From: an uncultured Fibrobacter sp.
GTDB lineage: Bacteria > Fibrobacterota > Fibrobacteria > Fibrobacterales > Fibrobacteraceae
Length of the DNA stretch: 64,000 bases
Direction of reading: 5' to 3'
NCBI GenBank assembly: GCA_934699585.1
Contig: CAKUWY010000003.1
Location: 1-64,000 of the forward strand
The notes under the pieces were generated by a model, which had not been told where the DNA came from, made no database searches, and saw only the letters and a list, made by a program, of their open reading frames with translations. Below are positions 1-8,003 of the stretch, in pieces (position 1 is the stretch's first letter; the number at the start of each line of letters is the position of its first letter). A program made the position numbers and the translations under genes.

Positions 1-2705
1 CTCACGTAAGGCACGTGGACTTCTTCGGTGAAGCCAATCTGTTCGAGTGTTTCGCCGAGCATGCAGCGGCTTGCATAGCTGGCAAGCGGCACGCCGATGG
101 ACTTGGAAACGAACGGCACCGTGCGGGAGGCGCGCGGGTTCACTTCGATCATGTAGAGTTCGCCATCCTTCACGGCGAGCTGCATATTCATGAGGCCGCA
201 AACGTGGAGTTCTTTCGCGAATTCCTTGGCGTAGGCGCGAACCTTGTCCTGGATTTCTTTGGAGAGCGTCATGGGCGGAATCACGCTTGCGGAGTCACCG
301 GAGTGGATGCCTGCGGGTTCCACGTGTTCCATAATGGCGCCGATGACGGTGTGCTTGCCGTCGCTGATGCAGTCCACATCGAGTTCGGTAGCGTCTTCAA
401 GGAAGCGGTCGATAAGGATGGGGTTGTCTTCGCCCATTTCCGCTCCTATCGCGGCGGCTTCTTCCACGAACTTGCGCAGGTATTTTTCCTTATAGACAAT
501 CACCATGCCTCGGCCGCCGAGAACGAAGCTCGGGCGCACGAGAACCGGGTAGCCGATTTTCTCGACGATGGCGAGGGCTTCTTCTACATTGTGGGCGATG
601 CCACTTTCGGCCTGCTTGATGCCGATCTTGGTAACGAGCTGCTTGAAGAAGTCGCGGTCTTCGGCGAGGTCGATGTCTTCGGGGCTCGTGCCGACGACGT
701 TTGCACCGGCCTTCTTGAGGCGCATGGCGAGGTTCAGCGGAGTTTGGCCGCCGAATTGCACGATGACGCCCGCGCACTTTTCGCGTTCGTAAATGCCCAT
801 CACGTCTTCGAGCGTGAGCGGTTCAAAGTAGAGCTTGTCCGAAGTATCATAGTCGGTGGAAACCGTTTCGGGGTTAGAGTTCACCATGATGACTTCGTAG
901 CCTTCACGACGCAGCGTAAAGGCGGCATGGCAGCAGCAGTAGTCGAATTCGATACCCTGACCGATTCTGTTCGGGCCGCCACCGAGCACCATGATTCTCT
1001 TCTTGTGTCCGTGACCCGGAATTTCGCGGACAGGTTCGGAATTTTCGGCGTAGCAGCTGTAGTAATACGGCGTGATGGCTTCGAATTCGCCGGCGCAGGT
1101 ATCTACGGAGTAGTAGCTCGGGATAAGCCCGATCTGCTTGCGTACCGCCATGACTTCTTCGGGAGTCTTGTGGAACAGGTAACCGATCTGGATATCGCTG
1201 TAGCCGAGTTCCTTGGCCTGGCGGAAGAGCGGCAAGTCCTTCGCGAGGTTTTCGAGAGAGCCTGCGGAAAGGATTTCGTCTTCGTAGAGGGCGAGTTCTT
1301 CAAGGTGGCGCAAGAAATAGCGGTCGATTCGTGTGATATCGTACAGCTTTTCGACTCCCCATTTGCGGCGCAGTGCTTCGTGCAGCACGAAGATGCGTTC
1401 TGCGCTCGGGCGGGCGACTTCCTTGGCGAGCGTTTCGTCGTCGTAGGCGGCAAACTTTTCGCACTTGGCGCAGGCACCGAATCCGCCGAATCCCGTTTCG
1501 AGAGAACGGAGGGCCTTCTGCATAGCCTGCTTGAAGTTCGTACCGATAGCCATCGCTTCGCCCACAGACTTCATCTGGGTGCCGAGCGTGGAATCGGCCT
1601 TCGGGAACTTTTCGAACGTGAAGCGCGGAACCTTCACGACAACATAGTCGAGAGCCGGTTCAAAGCAGCTCGGGGTCGTCTGCGTAATGTCGTTGCGGAG
1701 TTCGTCGAGCGTGTAACCCACGGCGAGCAATGCTGCAATCTTTGCGATGGGGAAGCCCGTCGCCTTGGAGGCGAGAGCAGAAGAACGGGACACGCGCGGG
1801 TTCATTTCGATGATGATGCGGCGACCGGTCTTGGGTTCGATAGCCCACTGCACGTTGGATCCGCCGGTTTCTACGCCGATGGCTTCCATGACCTTCAGGG
1901 AGTCGTCACGCATGGCCTGGTAAGCGCGGTCATCGAGGCTTTGGATCGGGGCGACCGTGATGGAGTCGCCGGTGTGCACGCCCATCGGGTCGAGGTTTTC
2001 GATGGAGCAGACGATAACGGCATTGCCCTTCTTATCGCGCATGACTTCCATTTCGAATTCCTTCCAGCCGAGGAGCGATTCTTCGATAAGCACTTCGTTG
2101 TTGAGCGAGGCGTCAAGGCCGCGGTTCACGATGGTCTCGAATTCTTCTTCGTTGTGGGCGATACCGCCGCCCGTACCGCCGAGGGTGAAGCCCGGACGAA
2201 TAATCAGCGGCCAGCTGCCGATGGTGTGGGCGATTGCGGTCGCCTCAGACATGGAGTGTGCGGAACCGGAACGCGGAAGGTCAAGCCCAATCTTGAGCAT
2301 GGCTTCCTTGAACAGGTGACGGTCTTCGGCGCGCTGGATGGATTCAGCCTTTGCACCGATGAGTTCCACCTGGTAGCGGTCGAGAATGCCGCGTTCGTTG
2401 AGTTCCATCGCGAGGTTCAGAGCCGTCTGGCCACCGAGTGTGGGGAGCAACGCATCGGGGCGTTCGCGACGGATGATTTCGTGCAGAATATCGACGCTCA
2501 ACGGTTCGATGTAGGTGCGGTCGGCCATTTCGGGGTCGGTCATGATGGTGGCCGGGTTGGAGTTCACCAGCACCACTTCGTAACCTTCGCGGCGCAGCAC
2601 CTTGCAGGCCTGCACGCCGGAGTAGTCGAATTCGCAGCCCTGGCCAATCACGATCGGGCCAGAACCAATGAGCATGATTTTCTTGATGTCGGTACGCTTA
2701 GGCAT
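1..2705 (-). CDS. carB: Carbamoyl-phosphate synthase large subunit, 3' end outside the window
   Basis: CarB makes carbamoyl phosphate from bicarbonate, ammonia supplied by CarA, and two ATP, for pyrimidines and arginine. The reverse strand begins MPKRTDIKKIMLIGSGPIVI, followed by GQGCEFDYSG, the classic CarB N-terminus. About 901 of the usual roughly 1,070 codons are present; the rest runs off the left edge. The frame is open to base 1. The ATG overlaps the last 8 bases of pyrG, and a GGAGG lies 8 bases before it inside pyrG, so translation is probably coupled. It is the third gene of carA-pyrG-carB. Identification is secure; the C-terminal allosteric domain cannot be judged. Confidence 0.96.
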   Translation of the reverse strand, partial: MPKRTDIKKIMLIGSGPIVIGQGCEFDYSGVQACKVLRREGYEVVLVNSNPATIMTDPEMADRTYIEPLSVDILHEIIRRERPDALLPTLGGQTALNLAMELNERGILDRYQVELIGAKAESIQRAEDRHLFKEAMLKIGLDLPRSGSAHSMSEATAIAHTIGSWPLIIRPGFTLGGTGGGIAHNEEEFETIVNRGLDASLNNEVLIEESLLGWKEFEMEVMRDKKGNAVIVCSIENLDPMGVHTGDSITVAPIQSLDDRAYQAMRDDSLKVMEAIGVETGGSNVQWAIEPKTGRRIIIEMNPRVSRSSALASKATGFPIAKIAALLAVGYTLDELRNDITQTTPSCFEPALDYVVVKVPRFTFEKFPKADSTLGTQMKSVGEAMAIGTNFKQAMQKALRSLETGFGGFGACAKCEKFAAYDDETLAKEVARPSAERIFVLHEALRRKWGVEKLYDITRIDRYFLRHLEELALYEDEILSAGSLENLAKDLPLFRQAKELGYSDIQIGYLFHKTPEEVMAVRKQIGLIPSYYSVDTCAGEFEAITPYYYSCYAENSEPVREIPGHGHKKRIMVLGGGPNRIGQGIEFDYCCCHAAFTLRREGYEVIMVNSNPETVSTDYDTSDKLYFEPLTLEDVMGIYEREKCAGVIVQFGGQTPLNLAMRLKKAGANVVGTSPEDIDLAEDRDFFKQLVTKIGIKQAESGIAHNVEEALAIVEKIGYPVLVRPSFVLGGRGMVIVYKEKYLRKFVEEAAAIGAEMGEDNPILIDRFLEDATELDVDCISDGKHTVIGAIMEHVEPAGIHSGDSASVIPPMTLSKEIQDKVRAYAKEFAKELHVCGLMNMQLAVKDGELYMIEVNPRASRTVPFVSKSIGVPLASYASRCMLGETLEQIGFTEEVHVPYV

Positions 2706-4389
2706 TCTTTTTGCCTCCATTCAAATTCTTCTGCGCGGCTTTTGCGGTCGCGGTTCTTGTTTTGCCATTCTTCTGTGCGAGTGCCGCCTTTACGAGGCCG
2801 CTGAACAGCGGGTGCGGTGCCGTGGGACGGCTCTTGAATTCCGGGTGGAACTGGCAAGCTTCAAAGTAGGGGTGGTCCTTGAGTTCCACCATTTCCACGA
2901 GCTTTCCGTCGGGCGATGTCCCGGCAATCTTGAGGCCGGCCTTTTCCAAGGCAACGCGGAATTCGCTGTTGTAGTTGAATTCGTAGCGGTGGCGGTGCCG
3001 CTCGCTAATCTTTTCGCTCTTGTAGAGTTTTGCGGCGTTGGAATCCTTCATGAGCTTGCACGGGTAAGCGCCGAGGCGCATGGTGCCGCCCTTTTCGGTG
3101 ACGTTCTTCTGTTCGTCCATCAGGTCAATAACCGGGTGGGCCGTCTTTTCGTCGAATTCCGTGGAGTTGGCGTCTTTCCAGCCGAGAACATTGCGTGCAA
3201 ATTCAATCACACAGCATTGCATGCCGAGGCAGATGCCGAGCAGCGGGACCTTGTGTTCGCGGGCGTACTTGATGGCGACGCACTTGCCGTTCACGCCGCG
3301 GCTGCCAAAGCCGCCCGGAATCAGGATGCCGTCGGCATTCTTGATGAGGTTCGGATTCTTTTCGAGCTCTTCGGCCTCGATGCATTCCACCTTCACCTTG
3401 GCGTTGTGTTCCATGCCGGCGTGCTGCAGAGCTTCGTGCACGGACTTGTAGGCGTCGCGGATAGCGATGTACTTGCCCACAAGCGCGATGGTGCATTCGT
3501 ACTTGGGCTGCGTTGCCTTCTTGACGAGCTTGTCCCATTCGGAGTGGATGATGGGGTGTACACTCAGATGGAGCTGTTCCAAAACGCGGAGGTCCAGTTC
3601 CTGCTTGGAAAGTTCGCGGGGCACGGCGTACACAGAATCCGTCACGTCCTTTTCTTCGATGACGCATTCGGGCTTCACGTTGCAGAAGAGCGCGAGCTTG
3701 TCCAGGTGATCCTGCGGGATCGTCATTTCGGTACGGCACACCAGAATGTCTGGGAAAATACCGATGTTGCGGAGTTCTGCCACGGAGTGCTGCGAGGGCT
3801 TGGTCTTGAGTTCACCTGCGGCCTTGAGGTAAGGCACGAGAACCAGGTGGACAAAGCAAGTGTTTTCGACGCCGATTTCGAAGCGGAACTGTCTTGCGGC
3901 TTCGAGGAAGGGGAGAGATTCGATGTCGCCTGCGACACCGCCGATTTCGCAGAGCACGATGTCTGCGCCGCTTTCGGCTGCAGAACGGAAGGCGTCCTTG
4001 ATTTCGTTGGTGATGTGCGGGATGACCTGCACGGTTCCGCCCAGATACTTACCGGCGCGTTCCTTGGCAAGCACAGAAGAATAAATGCGGCCAGAGGTGT
4101 AGCTGGAAGCCTTGGAGCACTGCACGCCTGCGAAGCGTTCGTAGTGGCCGAGGTCCAGGTCGGTTTCGTAGCCGTCGTCGGTGACGAAGACTTCGCCGTG
4201 CTGGTAGGGACTCATGGTACCCGGGTCCACGTTCAGGTACGGGTCGAGCTTTTGCATGAACACCTTGTAGCCGCGGCTCTTGAGAAGGAGTGCGAGCGAT
4301 GCCGAGGTGATGCCCTTGCCGAGCGAGCTGACTACGCCGCCGGTAATAAAGATGTACTTTGGCTGTTTTTTGGGGGCGGCCTTCGTCAT
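2698..4389 (-). CDS. pyrG: CTP synthase
   Basis: PyrG converts UTP to CTP using ATP and glutamine, in the cytoplasm. The protein is 563 aa, normal for the family. The N-terminal synthetase domain opens with YIFITGGVVSSLGKG (residues 12-26). The C-terminal class I glutamine amidotransferase domain has the nucleophile Cys387 in GICLGMQ and the His515/Glu517 pair in FHPEFKSRP. Its ATG shares one base with the carA stop (TAATG), and its own end overlaps carB. The gene therefore sits inside a carA/carB operon, which is an uncommon arrangement that puts carbamoyl phosphate and CTP synthesis under one control. Confidence 0.97.
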   Translation of the reverse strand: MTKAAPKKQPKYIFITGGVVSSLGKGITSASLALLLKSRGYKVFMQKLDPYLNVDPGTMSPYQHGEVFVTDDGYETDLDLGHYERFAGVQCSKASSYTSGRIYSSVLAKERAGKYLGGTVQVIPHITNEIKDAFRSAAESGADIVLCEIGGVAGDIESLPFLEAARQFRFEIGVENTCFVHLVLVPYLKAAGELKTKPSQHSVAELRNIGIFPDILVCRTEMTIPQDHLDKLALFCNVKPECVIEEKDVTDSVYAVPRELSKQELDLRVLEQLHLSVHPIIHSEWDKLVKKATQPKYECTIALVGKYIAIRDAYKSVHEALQHAGMEHNAKVKVECIEAEELEKNPNLIKNADGILIPGGFGSRGVNGKCVAIKYAREHKVPLLGICLGMQCCVIEFARNVLGWKDANSTEFDEKTAHPVIDLMDEQKNVTEKGGTMRLGAYPCKLMKDSNAAKLYKSEKISERHRHRYEFNYNSEFRVALEKAGLKIAGTSPDGKLVEMVELKDHPYFEACQFHPEFKSRPTAPHPLFSGLVKAALAQKNGKTRTATAKAAQKNLNGGKKNA

Positions 4390-5513
4390 TATTTTGCTCC
4401 CTTGAAGTCAAGAATCATTTGTCTGAATTCACCGAACAGGTAGTAGGAATCGTTCGGTCCCGGAGCGGATTCCGGGTGGTACTGCACGCTGAACGCGGGG
4501 AGTTCCTTGTGGCGAATGCCCTCGACGGTGTTGTCGTTCAGGTTGATGTGGCTGACTTCTACATTCGTGGGGAGCGAAGATTCTTCGATGGCATAGTTGT
4601 GGTTTTGGCTCGTGATTTCCACAGCGCCGGTCTTCAAGTTCTTTACCGGGTGGTTGCAGCCGTGATGGCCGAACTTGAGTTTGGAAACTTTTGCGCCGAG
4701 TGCGAGACCGAGCAACTGGTTACCGAGGCAGATGCCCATCAGCGGGACCTTGCCCAAAAGCTGCTTCACGACAGCCGTTACTTGCGGGAGGCTGTTCGGG
4801 TCGGCAGGGCCGTTCGAGAGGAACACACCATCTGGATTCTTTGCCATCACCTGTTCAAACGTTGCGTTGATCGGAAGCACCGTCACCTTCATGTTCTGAT
4901 CGGCGAGGTTCCTCAAAATATTTGTCTTGATGCCGAAATCGAGTGCAACCACGTTCAGGTCGCCTTCGGTGCTAAATTCGTAACCGTTCGGGTCGGACAC
5001 CTTGCTTGCGTAATCCTGGCCGTCGAGGCCTTCCCATTCTTGCGCCTTCTTAATCGCGTCGGCTTCGCTCATGTCGGTGCCGTCTACGTGAAGGTAAGCC
5101 TTCTGTGCGCCGTGTTCACGCAGGTGGATGGTGAGTGCGCGAGTATCCACGCCTGCGATTCCCGGCTTCTTGTGGGCGAGCATGTAGTCGTGCAGGCTCT
5201 CTTCGCCGATTTCCTTGCTCACGTCGTCCAGCGAGTTCACGACAATGCCGTTCAGGAATACGTCGCGGGATTCGGACTTTTCGAGGTTCGCGGCGTATGC
5301 GCCGACTTCTGCCGTGGTGAACACAACGAACTGTCCCGCGTAGGAGGGGTCCGTCAAAATCTGCTTGTAGCCCGCCATGCCGGTGTTGAACACTGCTTCA
5401 CCGACGGTGTCGGTTGCCTGTCCGAAGGCATAACCCCTAAAGACTGTTCCGTCCGCCAATGCCAGAAACGCCTTCTTCTCGCGTTTCGCTTTCCAGTTGA
5501 ATTTGTCAGTCAT
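4389..5513 (-). CDS. carA: Carbamoyl-phosphate synthase small (glutaminase) subunit
   Basis: CarA hydrolyses glutamine and channels ammonia to CarB. The protein is 374 aa. The N-terminal CPSase domain has GVDTRALT (121-128). The amidotransferase domain has Cys262 in GICLGNQ and His346/Glu348 in YHPESAPGPND. It is the first gene of the operon and shares one base with pyrG. Only a weak Shine-Dalgarno is seen before the ATG. A longer upstream open frame (5839 to 5510) ends in a TGA that overlaps this ATG (ATGA), so start could be coupled to a leader peptide. An intrinsic terminator lies about 170 bases upstream in the leader. Confidence 0.96.
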   Translation of the reverse strand: MTDKFNWKAKREKKAFLALADGTVFRGYAFGQATDTVGEAVFNTGMAGYKQILTDPSYAGQFVVFTTAEVGAYAANLEKSESRDVFLNGIVVNSLDDVSKEIGEESLHDYMLAHKKPGIAGVDTRALTIHLREHGAQKAYLHVDGTDMSEADAIKKAQEWEGLDGQDYASKVSDPNGYEFSTEGDLNVVALDFGIKTNILRNLADQNMKVTVLPINATFEQVMAKNPDGVFLSNGPADPNSLPQVTAVVKQLLGKVPLMGICLGNQLLGLALGAKVSKLKFGHHGCNHPVKNLKTGAVEITSQNHNYAIEESSLPTNVEVSHINLNDNTVEGIRHKELPAFSVQYHPESAPGPNDSYYLFGEFRQMILDFKGAK

Positions 5514-5550
5514 ATTGTACTCGTTGCTGCTTGTGATAAAATTTTCATAA

Positions 5551-5626
5551 CGTCATTCTGAGAGGCAAAGCCTCGAAGAATCCAGGGATGTTCTGCTCTA
5601 GATGCTTCGCCACGCTCAGCATGACG
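5551..5626. repeat. Dispersed intergenic repeat (CGTCATTCTGAG family)
   Basis: The element begins CGTCATTCTGAGAGGC and ends GCATGACG, with partly complementary ends. A close relative lies at 18556-18637 inside the HrpB-like helicase gene. Both are read in the same frame by the open frame crossing them, giving a common ...ASQND peptide tail. It lies in the carA leader, downstream of the terminator hairpin. Confidence 0.75.
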
Positions 5627-5680
5627 AAGGGTTTTTAATGTCATCCAAGGCTTGCCAAAATGCTTCAGCATGATGAAATC

Positions 5681-5848
5681 AAAAAAATAAAGGCAAAAGC
5701 CAGAAGCTTTTGCCAAACGATTGAAAACCTTAAAGACAGGAATGAAAATCAGATGCCCGGGGAGAGTCGCTTGGTTCCGTTGCGAGATGGTGGCAACGGC
5801 GGTACTCATGTGTGCCTCGATGGATTCCGATATTTTCATCGGAACCAA
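5681..5848 (-). promoter_or_regulatory. Putative attenuator leader of the carA-pyrG-carB operon
   Basis: On the minus strand GGCAAAAGC (5714-5706) pairs with GCTTTTGCC (5700-5692) around a 5-base loop, and is followed by TTTATTTTTTT. This is a strong intrinsic terminator pointing toward carA and lying between carA and its likely promoter. An open frame from ATG 5839 reads through a U-rich stretch (about 5750-5720), through the hairpin, and ends in TGA at 5512-5510 overlapping the carA ATG. That is the logic of the enteric pyrBI attenuator: UTP shortage stalls polymerase and the following ribosome breaks the hairpin. The terminator is seen; the UTP mechanism is inferred. The frame also crosses a dispersed repeat, so it may not be a real gene. 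Confidence 0.5.
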
Positions 5849-5928
5849 AAACTAGCATTCTGCCAAGGCGTTGGTAAGGCATAAAAAAAGAAAAATTTTT
5901 GCGAAATTCGCCCGAAAAGGGCAATTCT

Positions 5929-5975
5929 TTTACAATTTTTGTAGTTTTACGATTTTGCATTACATAAAATGTAAA
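5929..5975. promoter_or_regulatory. Paired palindromes upstream of the purF sigma-54 promoter
   Basis: Two 17-bp sites: TTTACA-N5-TGTAGT at 5929-5945 and ATTACA-N5-TGTAAA at 5959-5975. Centres are 30 bp apart, and the nearer one is 85 bp before the promoter GG. The same pair, with nearly the same distances, precedes dapF. Size and position fit an enhancer (UAS) for a sigma-54 activator. The binding protein is not known; the activator encoded at 10282-11805 is the obvious candidate. Confidence 0.6.
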
Positions 5976-6050
5976 ACCTTTTCTCGGCCCAAAATCCATT
6001 CTTGCGCAACAATGCCACCTCGTGCGCCATTTACCCCATAAACCATAAAA

Positions 6051-6067
6051 TGGCACGATTTTTGCAC
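6051..6067 (+). promoter_or_regulatory. Sigma-54 (-24/-12) promoter of purF
   Basis: TGGCACG-ATTT-TTGCA matches the sigma-54 consensus at every strongly conserved base, with exact GG-N10-GC spacing (GG 6052-6053, GC 6064-6065). Transcription would start near 6077, leaving a leader of about 78 nt before the purF ATG. The leader holds a CACCC/GGGTG hairpin (6094-6107). No competing sigma-70 type promoter is obvious between this site and purF. Confidence 0.8.
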
Positions 6068-6154
6068 GCCTGGTGCGTCCGTTTCCCTGCTTGCACCCGA
6101 ACGGGTGGGCTATGACCCTTGAGGTAGGGGAGACAATCATTCCGAAGAGGCGTT

Positions 6155-7540
6155 ATGCTCGAAGAATTACATGAAGAATGCGGTGTTATCGGCATTTACA
6201 ATGGCGATACCGTCGTTCGGAATATAACCATGGGGCTTTACGCCCTGCAACACCGCGGTCAGGAAAGCGCTGGCTTTGCCGTGACCGACGGAGACAAGGT
6301 TCGTGTTCGCAAGTCCATGGGGCTTGTATCCACCCTCCTCCGGGAACACAACATTGACGAATTTGACGGCTTTGCAGGCATTGGCCACGTGCGCTACAGC
6401 ACCACCGGGGCATCCACCCTCGCCAACGCCCAGCCGATTCTGGTAAGCTGCAAGTGGGGGCAGCTTGCGGTAGCCCACAACGGCAACATCACCAACGCCA
6501 ACGAACTCCGGGCCGAGATGGAAAGTGAGGGACACATTTTCCAGACCACCTCCGATTCCGAAATTCTCTTGCACGAAATCGCCCGCACCGAGGCCGACAC
6601 CCTGGGAGACGCCATCAAGAAGGCCATCACGAAATTTACGGGCAGTTTCTGCCTCGTGTTTGTCAGCAAGGACACCATGTTCGTGGCCCGCGACGGTTTC
6701 GGCTTCCGCCCGCTTTCGCTTGCCCGCATGGGCAAGGCCTGGTGTGTCGCCAGCGAAACCTGCGCATTTGACCTGCTGGGTGCAAACTACGTGCGCGATA
6801 TCCAGCCCGGCGAGTTCCTGACCATCACCCAGAACGGGCTGCACTCCGAGCGCTTTACCCACAAGGACAGGCTGGCCCATTGCATTTTCGAGTATATCTA
6901 CTTCAGTCGCCCAGATTCCAAGATTTTCGAACAAAGTTGTGACAAGATTCGCCGCAAGATGGGCAAGCAACTGGCCAAGGAATGCCCTGTCGATGCGGAC
7001 ATCGTCATCTCCGTGCCCGACAGCGCCACCACGGCTGCGTTAGGTTATTCGCAAGCCAGCGGCATCCGCTTTGAAATCGGGCTTCTCCGTAACCACTACG
7101 TGGGCCGCACCTTCATCGACCCCACGCAGAACGTGCGCGAGCAGAAGGTCAAGCTCAAGTTCAACCCCATAGAGGGTGTGCTCAAGAACAAGCGCGTGTG
7201 CGTGGTGGAAGATTCCATCGTTCGCGGCACGACGCTCAAGATTCTTTCCCGAATGCTCCGTGACGCGGGCGCTCTCGAAGTCCACATCCGCATCGCATCG
7301 CCTCCGGTGGCGCACCCTTGCTTCTTTGGCATGGATTTCCCGAGCCAGGGCGAACTGGCCGCAAGCTCCATGACTCCCGACGAAATCGCCAAGATGCTGG
7401 GCGTCGAAAGCCTCGGCTACCTGAGCGTCGAGGGCATGAAGGAATGCACCGGCGAGGGCGAGCACTACTGCGCCGCCTGTTTCGACAACGACTATCCCGA
7501 CTACATCGGCTCCGACACGAAAAAGACCCGCTGCGGGTAA
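6155..7540 (+). CDS. purF: Amidophosphoribosyltransferase
   Basis: PurF carries out the first committed step of purine synthesis: PRPP plus glutamine gives phosphoribosylamine. The protein is 461 aa. It is the Bacillus-type enzyme. A short propeptide MLEELHEE precedes the nucleophile Cys9 (CGVIGIY). Four likely [4Fe-4S] ligands are present at Cys243, Cys389, Cys439 and Cys442. The PRPP loop is VVEDSIVRGTT (350-360). AAGAGG lies 5 bases before the ATG. The gene is preceded by a consensus sigma-54 promoter and twin palindromes, which is unusual for purF; control by nitrogen status is inferred. It is divergent from carA. Confidence 0.97.
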   Translation: MLEELHEECGVIGIYNGDTVVRNITMGLYALQHRGQESAGFAVTDGDKVRVRKSMGLVSTLLREHNIDEFDGFAGIGHVRYSTTGASTLANAQPILVSCKWGQLAVAHNGNITNANELRAEMESEGHIFQTTSDSEILLHEIARTEADTLGDAIKKAITKFTGSFCLVFVSKDTMFVARDGFGFRPLSLARMGKAWCVASETCAFDLLGANYVRDIQPGEFLTITQNGLHSERFTHKDRLAHCIFEYIYFSRPDSKIFEQSCDKIRRKMGKQLAKECPVDADIVISVPDSATTAALGYSQASGIRFEIGLLRNHYVGRTFIDPTQNVREQKVKLKFNPIEGVLKNKRVCVVEDSIVRGTTLKILSRMLRDAGALEVHIRIASPPVAHPCFFGMDFPSQGELAASSMTPDEIAKMLGVESLGYLSVEGMKECTGEGEHYCAACFDNDYPDYIGSDTKKTRCG

Positions 7541-7850
7541 GTCTGTTCGGAATGATGATTTTTTGTCGGGGTAGGGGGAAGTCTCCCCCTGGCTGCAGCC
7601 CCGGCTTCGTCATTCCCGATATCATCCTCTGTCATCCTCGATTGTATTCATTGTCATCCCCGCGCCCACTCTCGTCATCCCCGCGCCCACTCTCGTCATC
7701 CCCGTGCCCACTCTCGTCATCCCCGCGAAGGCGGGGATCCCCTATCAACTACGCACTCTGCCGGGGCTTCCGCCACCTCCTCTCCTAGGGGCTCTGCCCC
7801 TAAAACCCCGTCGTTGGGATATGCTTTTGGGACTTCTTGCGGTGTGGATA
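7541..7850. repeat. Repeat-filled intergenic stretch after purF, with a 21-bp tandem repeat
   Basis: No gene is seen here. At 7653-7715 a 21-bp unit (GTCATCCCCGCGCCCACTCT plus C) occurs three times. A fourth copy at 7716 turns into the common hairpin CCCCGC-gaag-GCGGGG (7722-7737). Further short palindromes follow, such as AGGGGC-tct-GCCCCT near 7788-7802. One of these may end purF transcription, but none has a convincing T-run. Confidence 0.7.
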
Positions 7851-7852
7851 AT

Positions 7853-7900
7853 TTTACAAAATGTGTAAATAAATACTGATAACTTTACAATTTATGTAAA
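7853..7900. promoter_or_regulatory. Paired palindromes upstream of the dapF sigma-54 promoter
   Basis: TTTACA-N5-TGTAAA occurs twice without mismatch, at 7853-7869 and 7884-7900. Centres are 31 bp apart (about three helical turns), and the nearer one is 86 bp before the promoter GG. An extra TGTAAA half-site follows at 7902-7907. The layout repeats that upstream of purF. Interpreted as activator binding sites; inferred. Confidence 0.65.
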
Positions 7901-7957
7901 ATGTAAAAAGGATAAAAGTTGCCTTAAATAGTCAAAAATCGCAAATTTTAGAGAATT

Positions 7958-7974
7958 TTAACAATTTTTGTAAA
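7958..7974. promoter_or_regulatory. Third palindrome abutting the dapF promoter
   Basis: TTAACA-N5-TGTAAA, one base away from the perfect palindrome, ends 3 bases before the promoter TGGCAC. Its centre is 74 bp (about seven turns) from the second upstream site. A site this close to the -24 element could repress or help load the activator. There is no equally close site at purF. Confidence 0.45.
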
Positions 7975-7976
7975 AT

Positions 7977-7993
7977 TGGCACATTTTTTGCAA
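7977..7993 (+). promoter_or_regulatory. Sigma-54 (-24/-12) promoter at the dapF start
   Basis: TGGCACA-TTTT-TTGCA again has exact GG-N10-GC spacing (GG 7978-7979, GC 7990-7991). The expected start of transcription is near 8003, directly at the dapF ATG (8004). The message would then be leaderless, or else the site does something other than drive dapF. Confidence 0.75.
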
Positions 7994-8003
7994 ATTGGCG
8001 GGC

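Noticed and set aside
15..2804. 929-residue open frame on the plus strand opposite carB
   Set aside because: It is antisense to a clear carB. Long antisense frames arise from GC-rich codon bias; no start signal or known motif.
2668..5561. Long plus-strand frames (591 and 400 residues) opposite pyrG and carA
   Set aside because: Same cause as above; the minus-strand genes have full catalytic motifs.
6094..6131. Riboswitch in the purF leader
   Set aside because: A hairpin and possible CCCT/AGGG pairing exist, but I could not match it to the purine, ykkC/PRPP, ZTP, glycine or SAM riboswitch consensus.
7653..7737. CRISPR array
   Set aside because: The 21-bp units are contiguous with no unique spacers and no cas genes.
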